A model generated the notes under the pieces. That model ran no database searches. It had not been told where the DNA came from and saw only the letters and a program-made list of their open reading frames with translations. From assembly GCA_038223055.1 (NCBI GenBank), contig JBBRHF010000010.1, positions 1-44,215 on the forward strand: a stretch of DNA of 44,215 nt, given 5' to 3'. The stretch's first letter is position 1; each line of letters begins with the position of its first letter. The translations under genes and the position numbers were made by a program. The DNA comes from JBBRHF01 sp038223055. Its GTDB lineage: Bacteria > Actinomycetota > Actinomycetes > JACCUZ01. This document shows, piece by piece, positions 23,140 to 31,452 of this stretch.

Positions 23140-23153
23140 GTGAGCAACGTCAC
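23140..23153. promoter_or_regulatory. CRP/FNR-like binding site upstream of the riboswitch
   Basis: GTGAGCAACGTCAC matches the GTGA-N6-TCAC core of CRP-family sites. It lies about 130 bp upstream of the riboswitch, where the NlpC promoter should be. CRP control of wall-hydrolase genes is known in mycobacteria; its use here is inferred. Confidence 0.5.
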
Positions 23154-23271
23154 CGGCATAGACAGGGGCGTTCTGGCTATATGCGGCGCCCCTTGAGCGG
23201 CCGATCGTCCATATCGCGGGACTCGCTGTCAAGCGGCTACCGACCGTCGCAGAAACCCGCCTGGTGGACGG

Positions 23272-24645
23272 CTACGGCACGGCAGCGACGAGTTCGGCGG
23301 TTGCCGCCTCGATGCCGGCGCAGAGCACGTCGATGTCGGGCACGTGGTCGTAGTCACCGGTGATCCCGCAGTCGAGCCGCCCGTTGTAGGACACGATGCC
23401 GATCGTGATCCGCACGTCCGAGGCGAGCGGAATGTAGGGAAACATCTCGGTCATCGCCCGGCCCAGCAGGTACATCGGCTGCTGGGGTCCGGGCACGTTG
23501 GTGGTGACCGTGCTGATCGTGCGCTGGGGAAAGCGGGCCACGACCCGCGCGCCGAGAGCAAGCAGCGTGGGTGGCACGAAGTCGGCCGCCGACATCATGC
23601 CCTCCACCCCCGTGGCCATGCCGCTGCGTTTGAGCCCGTTCAGCTGCTCGGTGATCGCGGCGAGGCGCTCGACCGGGTCGGCGATGCCGATCGGCAGGTC
23701 GGCGAGCACGGCCGAGACCTGGTTGCCGAGGGCGCCGGTCTGGTCGGCACGGCGCACCGACACCGGCACCATCGAGCGGATCGTGCGACCGTCCACCACC
23801 TCACCGCGGGCCGCCAGGAAGGTGCGGAAACCACCGGTGATCGACGCCAGGATCACGTCGTTGACGGTGCCGCCGAAGGCGTTCTTGACCGACTTGACGT
23901 CGGCGAGGCCGGCCCGCGCCCAGCCCCACCGCCGGTGCGGACCGATCGGGCCGTTGAGCACGCTCTCCGGCCGCACGACCTTGCCGCCGAGCTGGGCCAG
24001 GCCGGCGACCTGCGCGACCGCGTGCGTGACGAGCTGTCTCGGCGCCGACAGGGCTCCGAGCACCGCTCGGCCCTGCGACACCGGATTGCGCACCACGTCG
24101 GCGAGGGCCGATGACAGCATCTGGACCTCCGACGGAGCCGGCTCGGGCACCCAGGCAACCGCTGGCAACGGGTGGGCCTGCGGTTGAAAGTCGAGGACTA
24201 CGCTCATGATGTCGGTGCCCGAGATGCCGTCAATCATGGCGTGGTGAGCCTTGTTGACCAGCGCCCACCGGCCGTCGGACAGGCCCTCGACGAACCACAT
24301 CTCCCACAACGGCCGGGACAGGTCGAGGTGCTGGGCCATCAGTCGGCCGGCGAGGGTCCGCAGCTGGGCCTCGCTGCCCGGGGACGGCAGGGCGCTGTGG
24401 CGCATGTGGTAGCGGATCCGAAAATGCGGGTCGTCGACCCAGACCGGCAGGCCCAGCTCGAGTGGGGTCCGGCGGAACCGCTGCCGATAGCGGGGAACGC
24501 GAGCCAGCTTGGCCTCGATGACCTCGCACAGCTCGTCGTAGGTCGGCGCCGGGCCCTCGAACACCAGCGCCGATCCGACGTTGAGCTGCTGGATGTCCCG
24601 TTCGATGTGCAGGAACGAGGCGTCGAGTGGGCTCATCCGGTCCAT
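23272..24645 (-). CDS. WS/DGAT/MGAT family O-acyltransferase
   Basis: 457 residues. The catalytic HHxxxDG motif is HHAMIDG (H134, H135, D139). MSPLDASFLHIE at the start and the VNDVILASITGGFR and NVPGPQQPMYLLG blocks are typical of wax ester synthase/diacylglycerol acyltransferases. It uses acyl-CoA to acylate diacylglycerol or a long-chain alcohol for neutral-lipid storage. ATG 24645 is used here. ATG 24636, overlapping the hydrolase TGA as ATGA, is equally plausible. It is co-transcribed with the upstream hydrolase. Confidence 0.92.
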   Translation of the reverse strand: MDRMSPLDASFLHIERDIQQLNVGSALVFEGPAPTYDELCEVIEAKLARVPRYRQRFRRTPLELGLPVWVDDPHFRIRYHMRHSALPSPGSEAQLRTLAGRLMAQHLDLSRPLWEMWFVEGLSDGRWALVNKAHHAMIDGISGTDIMSVVLDFQPQAHPLPAVAWVPEPAPSEVQMLSSALADVVRNPVSQGRAVLGALSAPRQLVTHAVAQVAGLAQLGGKVVRPESVLNGPIGPHRRWGWARAGLADVKSVKNAFGGTVNDVILASITGGFRTFLAARGEVVDGRTIRSMVPVSVRRADQTGALGNQVSAVLADLPIGIADPVERLAAITEQLNGLKRSGMATGVEGMMSAADFVPPTLLALGARVVARFPQRTISTVTTNVPGPQQPMYLLGRAMTEMFPYIPLASDVRITIGIVSYNGRLDCGITGDYDHVPDIDVLCAGIEAATAELVAAVP

Positions 24646-25625
24646 GGGGCTCCCTTGTGTCGCGCGGCAGGCGGCGTAGGTCGGTGGCCTGCGCTGGCGG
24701 CGGCAGCCGGCGCGCCCTCGGCCGCGAGCCAGTCCAGGATCATGTCGGCGGTCCAGCTCGGCGCCTCGAGCTGGGGGACGTGACCCACGTCATGGGCCAC
24801 CTCGAAGCGCCAGCCCGGGTTGTCCAGTGCCGCCTGACGGGCGGACGCGAAGGGCACCAGCCGGTCCCGGTCGCCGTGCAGCAACAGGACCGGCCCGTCG
24901 AGGGCGCGCATCCGCGCGTGGTAGGAACCGGGGCGGGCCAGCAGCCTCATCAGGCTGCGGGCGGCTCCCAGGAACGCCGCGTCAACGCCGGGATAGCCGG
25001 CCCGCTCACGGGCGAGCTCGACCGAGGCCTCGACGAGGTCGGCCGGCACCCGGCTCGGGTCCACGCAGCACAGCCGCAGCACCTGGGCGACAGCCTGCTC
25101 GGGGCGCAACCGGCGCCGCCGGCCGGCGAGCACCACCCGGCCGAGGCCGGGCAGCGCGTAGGCCAGAAAACTCGCCGTCACCATCGGATCGGGCCGGGAG
25201 CCGCGAGTCTGCGGCAGCGGCGGGTCCACGAGAACCAGGCCGGCGACGGTGGCCGGGAAGGCGGTGGCCTGCAGGATCGACACGGTGGCACCCATCGAGT
25301 TGCCGACGAGCACGGCCGGGGTGCCGATCACCTCGCGCAGGAAGCGGTCCAGCAGTCGCTGGTTGGCCTCGACGGCGGTGGACCGCCTGCCGGGACGGGT
25401 GCGCCCGTGCCCGGCGAGGTCGAGGGCGACCACGCGGCAACGCGCCGTCAGCAGCGGGGCGAGCGCGGCCCAGTTGACGTGCGACCCGCCGAGTCCGTGG
25501 ACGCAGACCAGCATCGGGCCGTCGGGTGGGCCGCCGTGGTCGACGACGTAGGTCGGTCCGTCGAGGTCGACCCAGGACGACACTGCCACCACGGCGCCAG
25601 GGGTCCGATCACCAGGCTTGGGCAC
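24633..25625 (-). CDS. Alpha/beta-fold hydrolase
   Basis: 330 residues. HGLGGSHVNW oxyanion loop (43-52), nucleophile S110 in VGNSMGA, acid in LLLHGDRDRLVP and base histidine in HDVGHVPQLE complete the triad. No lid or substrate signature allows a precise name. Translational linkage to a WS/DGAT acyltransferase suggests esterase or lipase work on neutral lipids (inference). GTG 25625 is the longest start; the GTG at about residue 13 (VAVSSWVDLDG) is an alternative. Confidence 0.85.
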   Translation of the reverse strand: MPKPGDRTPGAVVAVSSWVDLDGPTYVVDHGGPPDGPMLVCVHGLGGSHVNWAALAPLLTARCRVVALDLAGHGRTRPGRRSTAVEANQRLLDRFLREVIGTPAVLVGNSMGATVSILQATAFPATVAGLVLVDPPLPQTRGSRPDPMVTASFLAYALPGLGRVVLAGRRRRLRPEQAVAQVLRLCCVDPSRVPADLVEASVELARERAGYPGVDAAFLGAARSLMRLLARPGSYHARMRALDGPVLLLHGDRDRLVPFASARQAALDNPGWRFEVAHDVGHVPQLEAPSWTADMILDWLAAEGAPAAAASAGHRPTPPAARHKGAPWTG

Positions 25626-25695
25626 GGGCCTCAGCGTACGTCGCGCACGCGCCGGCCTCCGGCACTGGCCGGAGACCGACGCGTCGGCCCGGCTC

Positions 25696-25759
25696 CTGCG
25701 CCGGGTTCAGCCGCCGGCGCCTGCGCCGGGTTCAGCCGCCGGCGCAGGCGCTGGGCTCA
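25696..25759. repeat. 25-bp duplications carrying the peptidase stop codon
   Basis: A 25-bp unit is exactly repeated (25696-25720, 25721-25745), with a decayed third copy running into the metalloprotease stop at 25757-25759. On the minus strand each unit reads CGGCTGA followed by a GC-rich self-complementary stretch, so the terminal codon context plus TGA has been copied twice downstream. Confidence 0.88.
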
Positions 25760-27328
25760 GCCGTCCGGCTGGGTCACCCCGTTGGCCGTGAGGGTGTAAG
25801 GCGCGAACTGCTGGACCTGCTCGGTCGGGTCGTCGTAGGCGACGACCGCGACCACCACCGGGAAGTCCTCGAACCGCTCAAGGTCGTCGCGGCGCAGGGA
25901 GAGCGACGTGCGGCGGTTGAAGCTACGCACGAGAACCCGTTGCTTGGCCTCGTCGATGCCAACCAGGCGCAGGTCCCAGTTGGCCACCACGGTCGGCGAG
26001 ATCTGGGTCGGCGAACGGAACGGCGCGAGGCTGGAACCGTCGCTGACCGTCGTGCCGCCGACGTTCACGTCATCGACGTACCAGCCGCCGTCGTTGACCC
26101 CGCCGTCGCTGACATAGCGGAAGCCCACCAGGACGGTCTGACCAGCGTAGGGCGTCAGGTCGAACGTCTGGGTGGCGAACGCGGCCGAGTCGCCGTTCAA
26201 CGCCGGGCCGAACGGGCCCGCCACCGTGTTGGCGTTGGCCAGCACGGTGTAGGTCTTGCCGCCGTCGGTCGAGACCACGGTGTAGGCATAGTCGAAGCCT
26301 GGTTCGGCTCCGTGGAACTCGTTGAAGGTCAGCGTCGGGCTGGCCGCCGGAACGGTGACCTCGGCGATGGCTGCCGAGTCGAGGTTGCTCGAGTTGCCCG
26401 ACCAGAGCGCCGGGTTTCCGATGTTCGTGGGGGCGTCGGCGGCCACGGTCTATGTCAGCGGCTGGGGTGCCAGTGTCGCCGCGCCGTCGAACGACAGGGA
26501 ACGCAGCCTCTGGCCCGAGACGGCCTGGCCGGCGGCGTCGCGAAGGCTGACGTAGTCGGCGCCGTTGGGCGCTGCACCCGGGATCGCGAACGAGGCGGGG
26601 TTGGCGAGGTTGAGACGGGCCTGCAGGCTGGCTGAGGTGACCCGGGCCTTCCTGACTCCGGACACCCTGCCCTTGGCGCCGCCGGCGATGCCGTCGATCA
26701 GGTTCATCACCTGGAAGTCGTGCAGGACGTCGGAGACGTCGGTGCCCGGCGCAAACGTGTCTAGCTGAGCCTGCACGCCAGCTAGGCCCTGAGCCGCGCC
26801 GTCCCGGTGCAGACCGGACATGAAGTCCAGGCCGTAGCGGTCGAACAGGAACAACATGAACGACCACGCGTTGCCGTAGTCGGCCAGGATCTCGTTGCCG
26901 TTGCCCTCGTCACCCCACAGCGTCAGCGAGTTCTGCGGCCCGCCGCAGTCTCTCGGATTGGAGTTGAACGGTGTCGCCACCGGGCCGAAACCGTTGAAGC
27001 AGTGGAGGTGACTCTGCCCGTCGCGGTCGAACACCGAAGCGCGCGAGTTGGCGTAGCCGGTCAGCGAGATCGCGAAGTCCGACAGTCCCTCGTTGACGAA
27101 GTTCGTCTCGGCCGGGTCGGTGTAGGACTGCAGCAGGTGCTGGTATTCGTGGGCGAAGACGCCCTCGTAGAGGAACGGCCGGGCCGGCCTGCTGGTGCAC
27201 AGGTCAGCGGTCGGCTCGTCCGGCGGGTTGGCTCCGGTGCGGTGCAGCCAGTCGAACGCGTCGATGGTCATCACGTTGCGGTCGAGCAGGTCGTTGAACT
27301 GCGAGGACTGTGAAGAGGCGGGCCAGCG
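25757..27328 (-). pseudogene. Secreted M6-like (immune inhibitor A-type) metalloprotease, truncated and with in-frame amber codon
   Basis: Zinc site HEYQH within LYEGVFAHEYQHLLQSYTD and the downstream NEGLSDFA glutamate mark a gluzincin. The C-terminal part (FNEFHGAEPGFDYAYTVVS ... GWYVDDVNVGG) is a jelly-roll-like domain of M6 peptidases. Two lesions are visible. The frame opens only at 27328, with SSQFNDLLDRNVMTIDAFDW, so the signal peptide and N-terminal half are missing. A TAG at 26450-26452 splits PQPLT from TVAADAPTN in the same frame, perhaps TGG to TAG. The missing end abuts the tmRNA promoter region, implying an old rearrangement there. Confidence 0.85.
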
Positions 27329-27349
27329 TCATCCGGCGACGTGGACGTC

Positions 27350-27373
27350 GTGGGCCGTTCGGTGGGCCGTTCC
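27350..27373. repeat. 12-bp tandem duplication upstream of ssrA
   Basis: GTGGGCCGTTCG (27350-27361) is followed by GTGGGCCGTTCC (27362-27373), just upstream of the tmRNA gene. Confidence 0.8.
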
Positions 27374-27411
27374 CCGGCCGGTGACGTAGGCTGTCGACGT
27401 ACAACTGCATA

Positions 27412-27783
27412 GGGGGTGAACGGTTTCGACTTCGGATGTCGAGACAGGGGAAGCGGGCCGAGGATGGCTGGGATGATCTCGCAAACCAGGCCCAGCAAAC
27501 CAATAAGCGCCGATTCACATCGCGCTGAGTCCTACGCTCTCGCTGCCTAAGCGAGGCTAGGCTCTGTCAGCCCGGGAGTGCCTCCGGCCCGGTGTCTGGC
27601 ATCAGCAAGGAGGCTCAACCGGTCGGTCCGGTCGCGGGACCGACCGGAACATCGCACAGCGACTGAGCCCGTCAGCAGCCTTGCCTGTGAGTCTGCTGGG
27701 GCCGAGAAACTCAGTTTCAGGCTGCGCCCGGAGAAGCCCTGTTTTTGCACCGAAGGACGCGGGTTCGATTCCCGCCACCTCCA
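27412..27783 (+). ncRNA. ssrA: tmRNA (SsrA)
   Basis: 5' GGGGGTG (27412-27418) pairs with 3' CACCTCC (27776-27782), with discriminator A at 27783; CCA is not encoded. GAACGGTTTCGACTTCG follows the acceptor, and the T-arm GCGGGTTCGATTCCCGC ends the molecule. The tag ORF runs 27509-27550 and encodes ADSHRAESYALAA with stop TAA, close to the M. tuberculosis ADSHQRDYALAA. Blocks GTCCGGTCGCGGGACC and GCCCGGAGAAGCCCTG match actinobacterial pseudoknots. It rescues stalled ribosomes with SmpB, encoded convergently at 29533-30009. Confidence 0.97.
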
Positions 27784-27784
27784 C
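27763..27784. repeat. Attachment-site core copy 1 (in the tmRNA 3' end)
   Basis: 22 bp from the T-loop GTTCGATT through CCCGCCACCTCCAC. It recurs at 28337-28359 with one inserted T. The 3' end of ssrA is a classic integration target for tyrosine integrases. Confidence 0.75.
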
Positions 27785-27833
27785 TCTGTCCTCCCTTTGA
27801 CCTGCGACGATGCAGACCTGAAGAGTCGAGCAC

Positions 27834-27848
27834 GACTCCCGTCACCTC
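27834..27848. repeat. Degenerate tmRNA 3'-end copy
   Basis: GACTCCCGTCACCTC matches the tmRNA GATTCCCGCCACCTC at 13 of 15 positions; a nearby ACCTGAAG resembles the ACCGAAGG upstream of the T-arm in ssrA. Confidence 0.45.
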
Positions 27849-27901
27849 TCTTGCAGGGCAACGGTTTACGCGTGATTTCTGGCCGTGTCGCGGTGCGGGA
27901 G

Positions 27902-28210
27902 ATGCGGGGTCGCCAGACGTTCGAGCCAGGCGTCGACGTGCGCGAGATTGACCTCGACCAGGAGGACTTCACATTCCGGTGGGAGCGACTCAGCGAGGCA
28001 CGCGCCGAGGAGATCGCCGCTGACGTCCTGTCGCGCACGCCCGAGAGGCCGTCACTCTCTGGCAGGGGCATGACGTCCCCCTCTCTGACGATCCGGCTCC
28101 CGAGGCAGGAGAGCGAGCGACTGGAGCGTGTCGCGTCCCAACAGGGGCGGCGAACCTCCGACGTCGTGCGTGAAGCGCTCGACGACTACCTGAACACGCA
28201 CGCCGGCTGA
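27902..28210 (+). CDS. RHH (CopG/Arc-like) antitoxin, orphan
   Basis: 102 residues from ATG 27902 (alternative GTG 27938). The N-terminal half REIDLDQEDFTFRWERLSEA matches a conserved segment I recall in small actinobacterial antitoxins. The C-terminal half, after GRPSL-like ERPSLSGRG, is an RHH: SLTIRLPRQESERLERVASQ and RRTSDVVREALDDYL. No toxin ORF follows before the att repeat at 28337. It lies alone in the ssrA island. Confidence 0.7.
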   Translation: MRGRQTFEPGVDVREIDLDQEDFTFRWERLSEARAEEIAADVLSRTPERPSLSGRGMTSPSLTIRLPRQESERLERVASQQGRRTSDVVREALDDYLNTHAG

Positions 28211-28516
28211 CTCAACGCGCCAACATTGGCGACCGACGAGCTCCCCGCGGCTTGTGACGGAGGCCTCTTCTGCGTCCATACTCATTGATCGGTCCGATGA
28301 CTATGCAGATGGGCGCGGCGCCATCGATGCCGAGGCGTTCGATTTCCCGCCACCTCCACCCACATAGCTGTGTACGTCGACTGGTTCGGCGTGCCGGGGT
28401 TGCGGCCATGATGTCGTGTTTTCGGCCGTCGGGAGTCACGTCCACGGAGGCAAAGCGAACGCGGCGCGAACTGCTCGCGCCAAGTCTTGCGCCGGTCACC
28501 CCTGCCGTCGGCGCCA
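28211..28516. other. 306-bp noncoding stretch with att copy
   Basis: No gene is supported. It contains the duplicated tmRNA 3' end at 28337-28359 and then sequence up to the stop of the convergent oxidoreductase. Long readings here lack start signals and family resemblance. Confidence 0.6.
28337..28359. repeat. Attachment-site core copy 2 (attR-like)
   Basis: GTTCGATTT followed by CCCGCCACCTCCAC, identical to the tmRNA 3' end except for one extra T. No acceptor stem or D-arm precedes it, so it is not a tRNA gene. Confidence 0.75.
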
Positions 28517-29443
28517 TCAGGGCACCGTGATGACGATCTTTCCCCGGGTGTGGCCCGCGGCGGACAGCCGCTGAGCGGCGGCGGCCTCGGCCAGCGGAAA
28601 CTCGCGGGCTACCTCGATCCGCAGCAGCCCGGCATCGACCAGCCGGGACAGCTCGCCCAGGTCCTCGGCCGAGGGCCGCACGAACCAGTAGCGCCCGCCG
28701 AGCTCGCTGACCCGCGCCGCGTCGATGATCGACACCAGCCGACCGCCCGGCGCGAGGACAGCGGTGCTCGCCTCCAGCGCGTCCCCGCCGATGAAGTCCA
28801 GTACGACGTCGACACCGCGCGGCGCCACGCCCCGAACCCGATCGACCAGCCCGTCGCCGTAGGCCACCGGCTCGCAGCCCAGGGCACGCACGTAGTCGTG
28901 GTTGCGCTCGCTCGCGGTGCCGATGACCCGCGCACCGTGGGCGGCCGCGAGCTGCACGGCAAAGCCACCGACCCCGCCGGCCGCGTTGTGCACCAGCACC
29001 GTCTCTCCCGCGGCGACCTCGGCGAGCCGGATGGACTGGTACGCCGTGAGGCCGGCAAGCGGCAACGCCGCAGCCGCCCCGAAGCCCACCGACGTCGGCT
29101 TGGGGGCCAGCGTGCGCACCGGTGCCGCCACCAGCTCGGCGTAGGTGCCCTGGCCGATGTCGTCGCGGCGCGCGTAGCCGATGACCTCGTCGCCGACGGC
29201 GTAGTCGTGGACTGCGGGGCCTGCGGCCTCGACCACGCCTGACACGTCCCAGCCAGGCACCAGCGGGAAGTGCACGGCGAAGCCGCCATCGAGGCGCCCC
29301 TCGACCACCTTCCAGTCAACCGGATTGACGCTCGCCGCCCGCACCCGCACGAGCACCGTGTCGGGCCCGACCTTGGGGTCGGGCAGCTCGACGAGCTCGA
29401 GGACCTCGGGTCCGCCGTAGTGGTTGGCCACGATAGCTCTCAT
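28517..29443 (-). CDS. Zinc-independent NADPH:quinone oxidoreductase-like (MDR family)
   Basis: 308 residues from ATG 29443. GGAGG lies 6 nt upstream of it, which favours this ATG over the one two codons earlier. Medium-chain reductase fold: GroES-like N-domain (VRVRAASVNPVDWKVVEG) and nucleotide loop VHNAAGGVGGFAVQLA. The catalytic zinc ligands of alcohol dehydrogenases are absent. It probably reduces quinones or enals with NADPH. It lies just downstream of smpB in the same direction. Confidence 0.9.
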   Translation of the reverse strand: MRAIVANHYGGPEVLELVELPDPKVGPDTVLVRVRAASVNPVDWKVVEGRLDGGFAVHFPLVPGWDVSGVVEAAGPAVHDYAVGDEVIGYARRDDIGQGTYAELVAAPVRTLAPKPTSVGFGAAAALPLAGLTAYQSIRLAEVAAGETVLVHNAAGGVGGFAVQLAAAHGARVIGTASERNHDYVRALGCEPVAYGDGLVDRVRGVAPRGVDVVLDFIGGDALEASTAVLAPGGRLVSIIDAARVSELGGRYWFVRPSAEDLGELSRLVDAGLLRIEVAREFPLAEAAAAQRLSAAGHTRGKIVITVP

Positions 29444-29532
29444 CGACATCCTCCAAGGGGAACACAGGGAAGGGAAGATCAGGGGATCCAGGTCGGCCAG
29501 GCAATGGGGCCTGCCCAGTGGGCCTCTTCCGG

Positions 29533-30009
29533 TCAGTCCTTGCCGCTGGCCCGCCGGGACAGCGCTCGCTGGGTCTCCCGGTTGGCCTGGCGCTCGGCGA
29601 GGGCAAGCCGCTTGTCGTAGGTCTTCTTCCCCCGTGCGAGGGCGACCTCGACCTTGGCCTTGCCGTCCTTGAAGTACAGCGCCAGCGGCACCATCGTGGT
29701 GCCGCCCTCCTTGGTCTTGCCGATCAGGCGCAGGATCTCCTGCTTGTGCAGCAGCAACTTGCGCTCCCGCCGCGGCTCGTGGTTGGTCCAGGTGCCCTCG
29801 GTGTACTCCGGGATGTGCACGCCGGCGAGCCACATCTCGCCGTCACGGATGTGCGCGAAGCCGTCCACGAGAGTGGCGTGGCCCGCTCGCAGCGACTTGA
29901 CCTCGGTGCCGACCAGGACGATGCCCGCCTCGAAGACGTCATCGATGTGGTAGTCGTGGCGCGCCTTGCGGTTCGACGCGATGACCTTGCGGCCCTTCTC
30001 CTTGACCAC
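29533..30009 (-). CDS. smpB: SsrA-binding protein SmpB
   Basis: 158 residues. It binds the tRNA-like part of tmRNA and places it in stalled ribosomes. IASNRKARHDYHIDDVFEAG, VLVGTEVKSLRAGHA and the oligonucleotide-binding-fold core are conserved. The basic C-terminal tail (KKTYDKRLALAERQANRET) enters the mRNA channel. GTG 30009. It sits after the M23 peptidase gene and 1.75 kb from the convergent ssrA gene. Confidence 0.97.
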   Translation of the reverse strand: MVKEKGRKVIASNRKARHDYHIDDVFEAGIVLVGTEVKSLRAGHATLVDGFAHIRDGEMWLAGVHIPEYTEGTWTNHEPRRERKLLLHKQEILRLIGKTKEGGTTMVPLALYFKDGKAKVEVALARGKKTYDKRLALAERQANRETQRALSRRASGKD

Positions 30010-30051
30010 AGCTCAGCCTCGTCCCGTGTGCACCGGGGCGAGTGTAGTTGG

Positions 30052-31410
30052 TCAGAGCCAGTGCATCGGGTCGGTCGGGACCCCGTTCACGTAGACCATG
30101 AAGTGCAGGTGGCAGCCGGTGGAGAACCCCGCGCCATCCATGCCCTCGCCGCCACCGCTCCAGCCGACCAACTGCCCCCTGCCGACGTGAGCGCCGGCTC
30201 CCACGGCGAACCGTTCGAGGTGGTTGTAGCTCGTGGCGACGCCCGCCCCGCGCAACACGCCATCGTCGAGGACCAGCTGGTTGCCATAGCCCCCGACATT
30301 TGCCGCCTGGACGACCGTCCCCGCCGCAGCAGCGTGGACGGGCGTGCCGCAGGCAACGCCGAAGTCGGTCCCGTCGTGCAGTTTGTAGACACCGGTGACC
30401 GGATGCACGCGCATGCCGAAGGGCGAGGTCACGGGCCCGAACGCCGGCCGGGACAGGACGCCGCCGCCCGCCACCCCGCCGCCTCCCCCGCCGGACCCAC
30501 CGCTGGACGCAGCGGCCCGACCTGCTCGGCGAAGCCGGTCAAGGCGCGCCAGCCGGGTGGCCCGAGCCGCCCGGGCTGCCGCGATGCGGGCCTTGCGGGC
30601 CAGCTCGGCGAGCACCCGCTGCAATCGCCGCGACTCGGCCTGCATCGCCCGGTAGCGGGCCTCCTCCGCGGCCTTCTGGCGCTCGATCGTAGCCACGGCG
30701 CCGGCTCGCTGGGCGATGATGGCTTGGACCCGCTGCTGCGCGACGACGGCCTGGCCTTCGAGCCGGGCCACGCGCGCCACGAGACGCTCCTGCTCCTGTT
30801 TCATCCCGGTCAACTGCTGCCGCTTGGCGACCAGCGTCGCCCGCTGCGCAGCCAGGTCGGCTCGCTGCGCGCCGAGGTCGCCAAGCGCGGCACCTTGCGA
30901 GCGCATCGCATCCTGCACGAGCACCAGCCGGGTGGCAAAGTCGTCCGGGCTGTCTGACTGGAGCACGACCGCAAGCTGGGCGTAGTCGCCCTGCTGGTAG
31001 GACGACCGGGCGATGCGCCCGATCAGCCGGCGGGTTGCCGCGATGTGCGCCTGGGTGGTGCGGATCGCGCGACGTGCTCCGGCCACCTCGGCTCGCGCCG
31101 CGTCCAGTCGCTTGCCGAGGGCGGCGTCACGGGCCTGGGCGGCCGCCAGTTGGCCGCGGACCCGGGCGACCGTGGCCTGCGCCCCGGGCAGTCTGGCCTC
31201 GGCCGAGCGCAAGGCGAGCGCGGCGTCGCGCAACTGCACCGTGGTCTCACTGAGGTCACCGCGCAGGCTGCGCAGGACGGCGTCGACCTGCTTCTTCTTG
31301 CGATGCGGGTCCGAGGCCGAAGCCCGGTCGGCACCCCCGAAGCTGCCGAGCACGCCGAGGCACAGGGCCACGACGATGATCGACGCAGTCAGCGGAAGGC
31401 GTGAACGCAT
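30052..31410 (-). CDS. Secreted coiled-coil M23 peptidase (FtsEX-linked cell-wall hydrolase)
   Basis: 452 residues. A signal peptide (about 1-32, ASIIVVALCLGVLGSFGG, cleavage near ASA-SD) is followed by a long Ala/Arg/Gln-rich coiled coil (about 35-290) and a Gly-rich hinge. The M23 LytM domain carries the zinc ligands HDGTDFG and CHLHF. The EnvC-like layout directly after ftsEX indicates a hydrolase activated by the FtsEX complex at division, playing the part RipC plays in mycobacteria. Linked downstream to smpB. Confidence 0.93.
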   Translation of the reverse strand: MRSRLPLTASIIVVALCLGVLGSFGGADRASASDPHRKKKQVDAVLRSLRGDLSETTVQLRDAALALRSAEARLPGAQATVARVRGQLAAAQARDAALGKRLDAARAEVAGARRAIRTTQAHIAATRRLIGRIARSSYQQGDYAQLAVVLQSDSPDDFATRLVLVQDAMRSQGAALGDLGAQRADLAAQRATLVAKRQQLTGMKQEQERLVARVARLEGQAVVAQQRVQAIIAQRAGAVATIERQKAAEEARYRAMQAESRRLQRVLAELARKARIAAARAARATRLARLDRLRRAGRAAASSGGSGGGGGGVAGGGVLSRPAFGPVTSPFGMRVHPVTGVYKLHDGTDFGVACGTPVHAAAAGTVVQAANVGGYGNQLVLDDGVLRGAGVATSYNHLERFAVGAGAHVGRGQLVGWSGGGEGMDGAGFSTGCHLHFMVYVNGVPTDPMHWL

Positions 31411-31452
31411 AGGAACGGCAGGCTCCGCGAGTCGAAGGGTCGAAAACGGACT

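Larger units (their letters stand above)
27784..28359. mobile_element. Remnant island at the ssrA attachment site
   Basis: About 575 bp flanked by direct repeats of the tmRNA 3' end (27763-27784 and 28337-28359). A third, degenerate copy GACTCCCGTCACCTC sits at 27834-27848, suggesting successive insertions. No integrase or excisionase is left; the only gene is an RHH antitoxin (27902-28210). I read it as a relic of an integrative element reduced to its att sites and an antitoxin. Confidence 0.6.

Noticed and set aside
28330..28365. Possible tRNA gene suggested by the T-arm-like sequence
   Set aside because: Only the T-arm and acceptor 3' strand are present; no matching 5' acceptor, D-arm or anticodon arm upstream, so it is an att-type copy of the tmRNA end.
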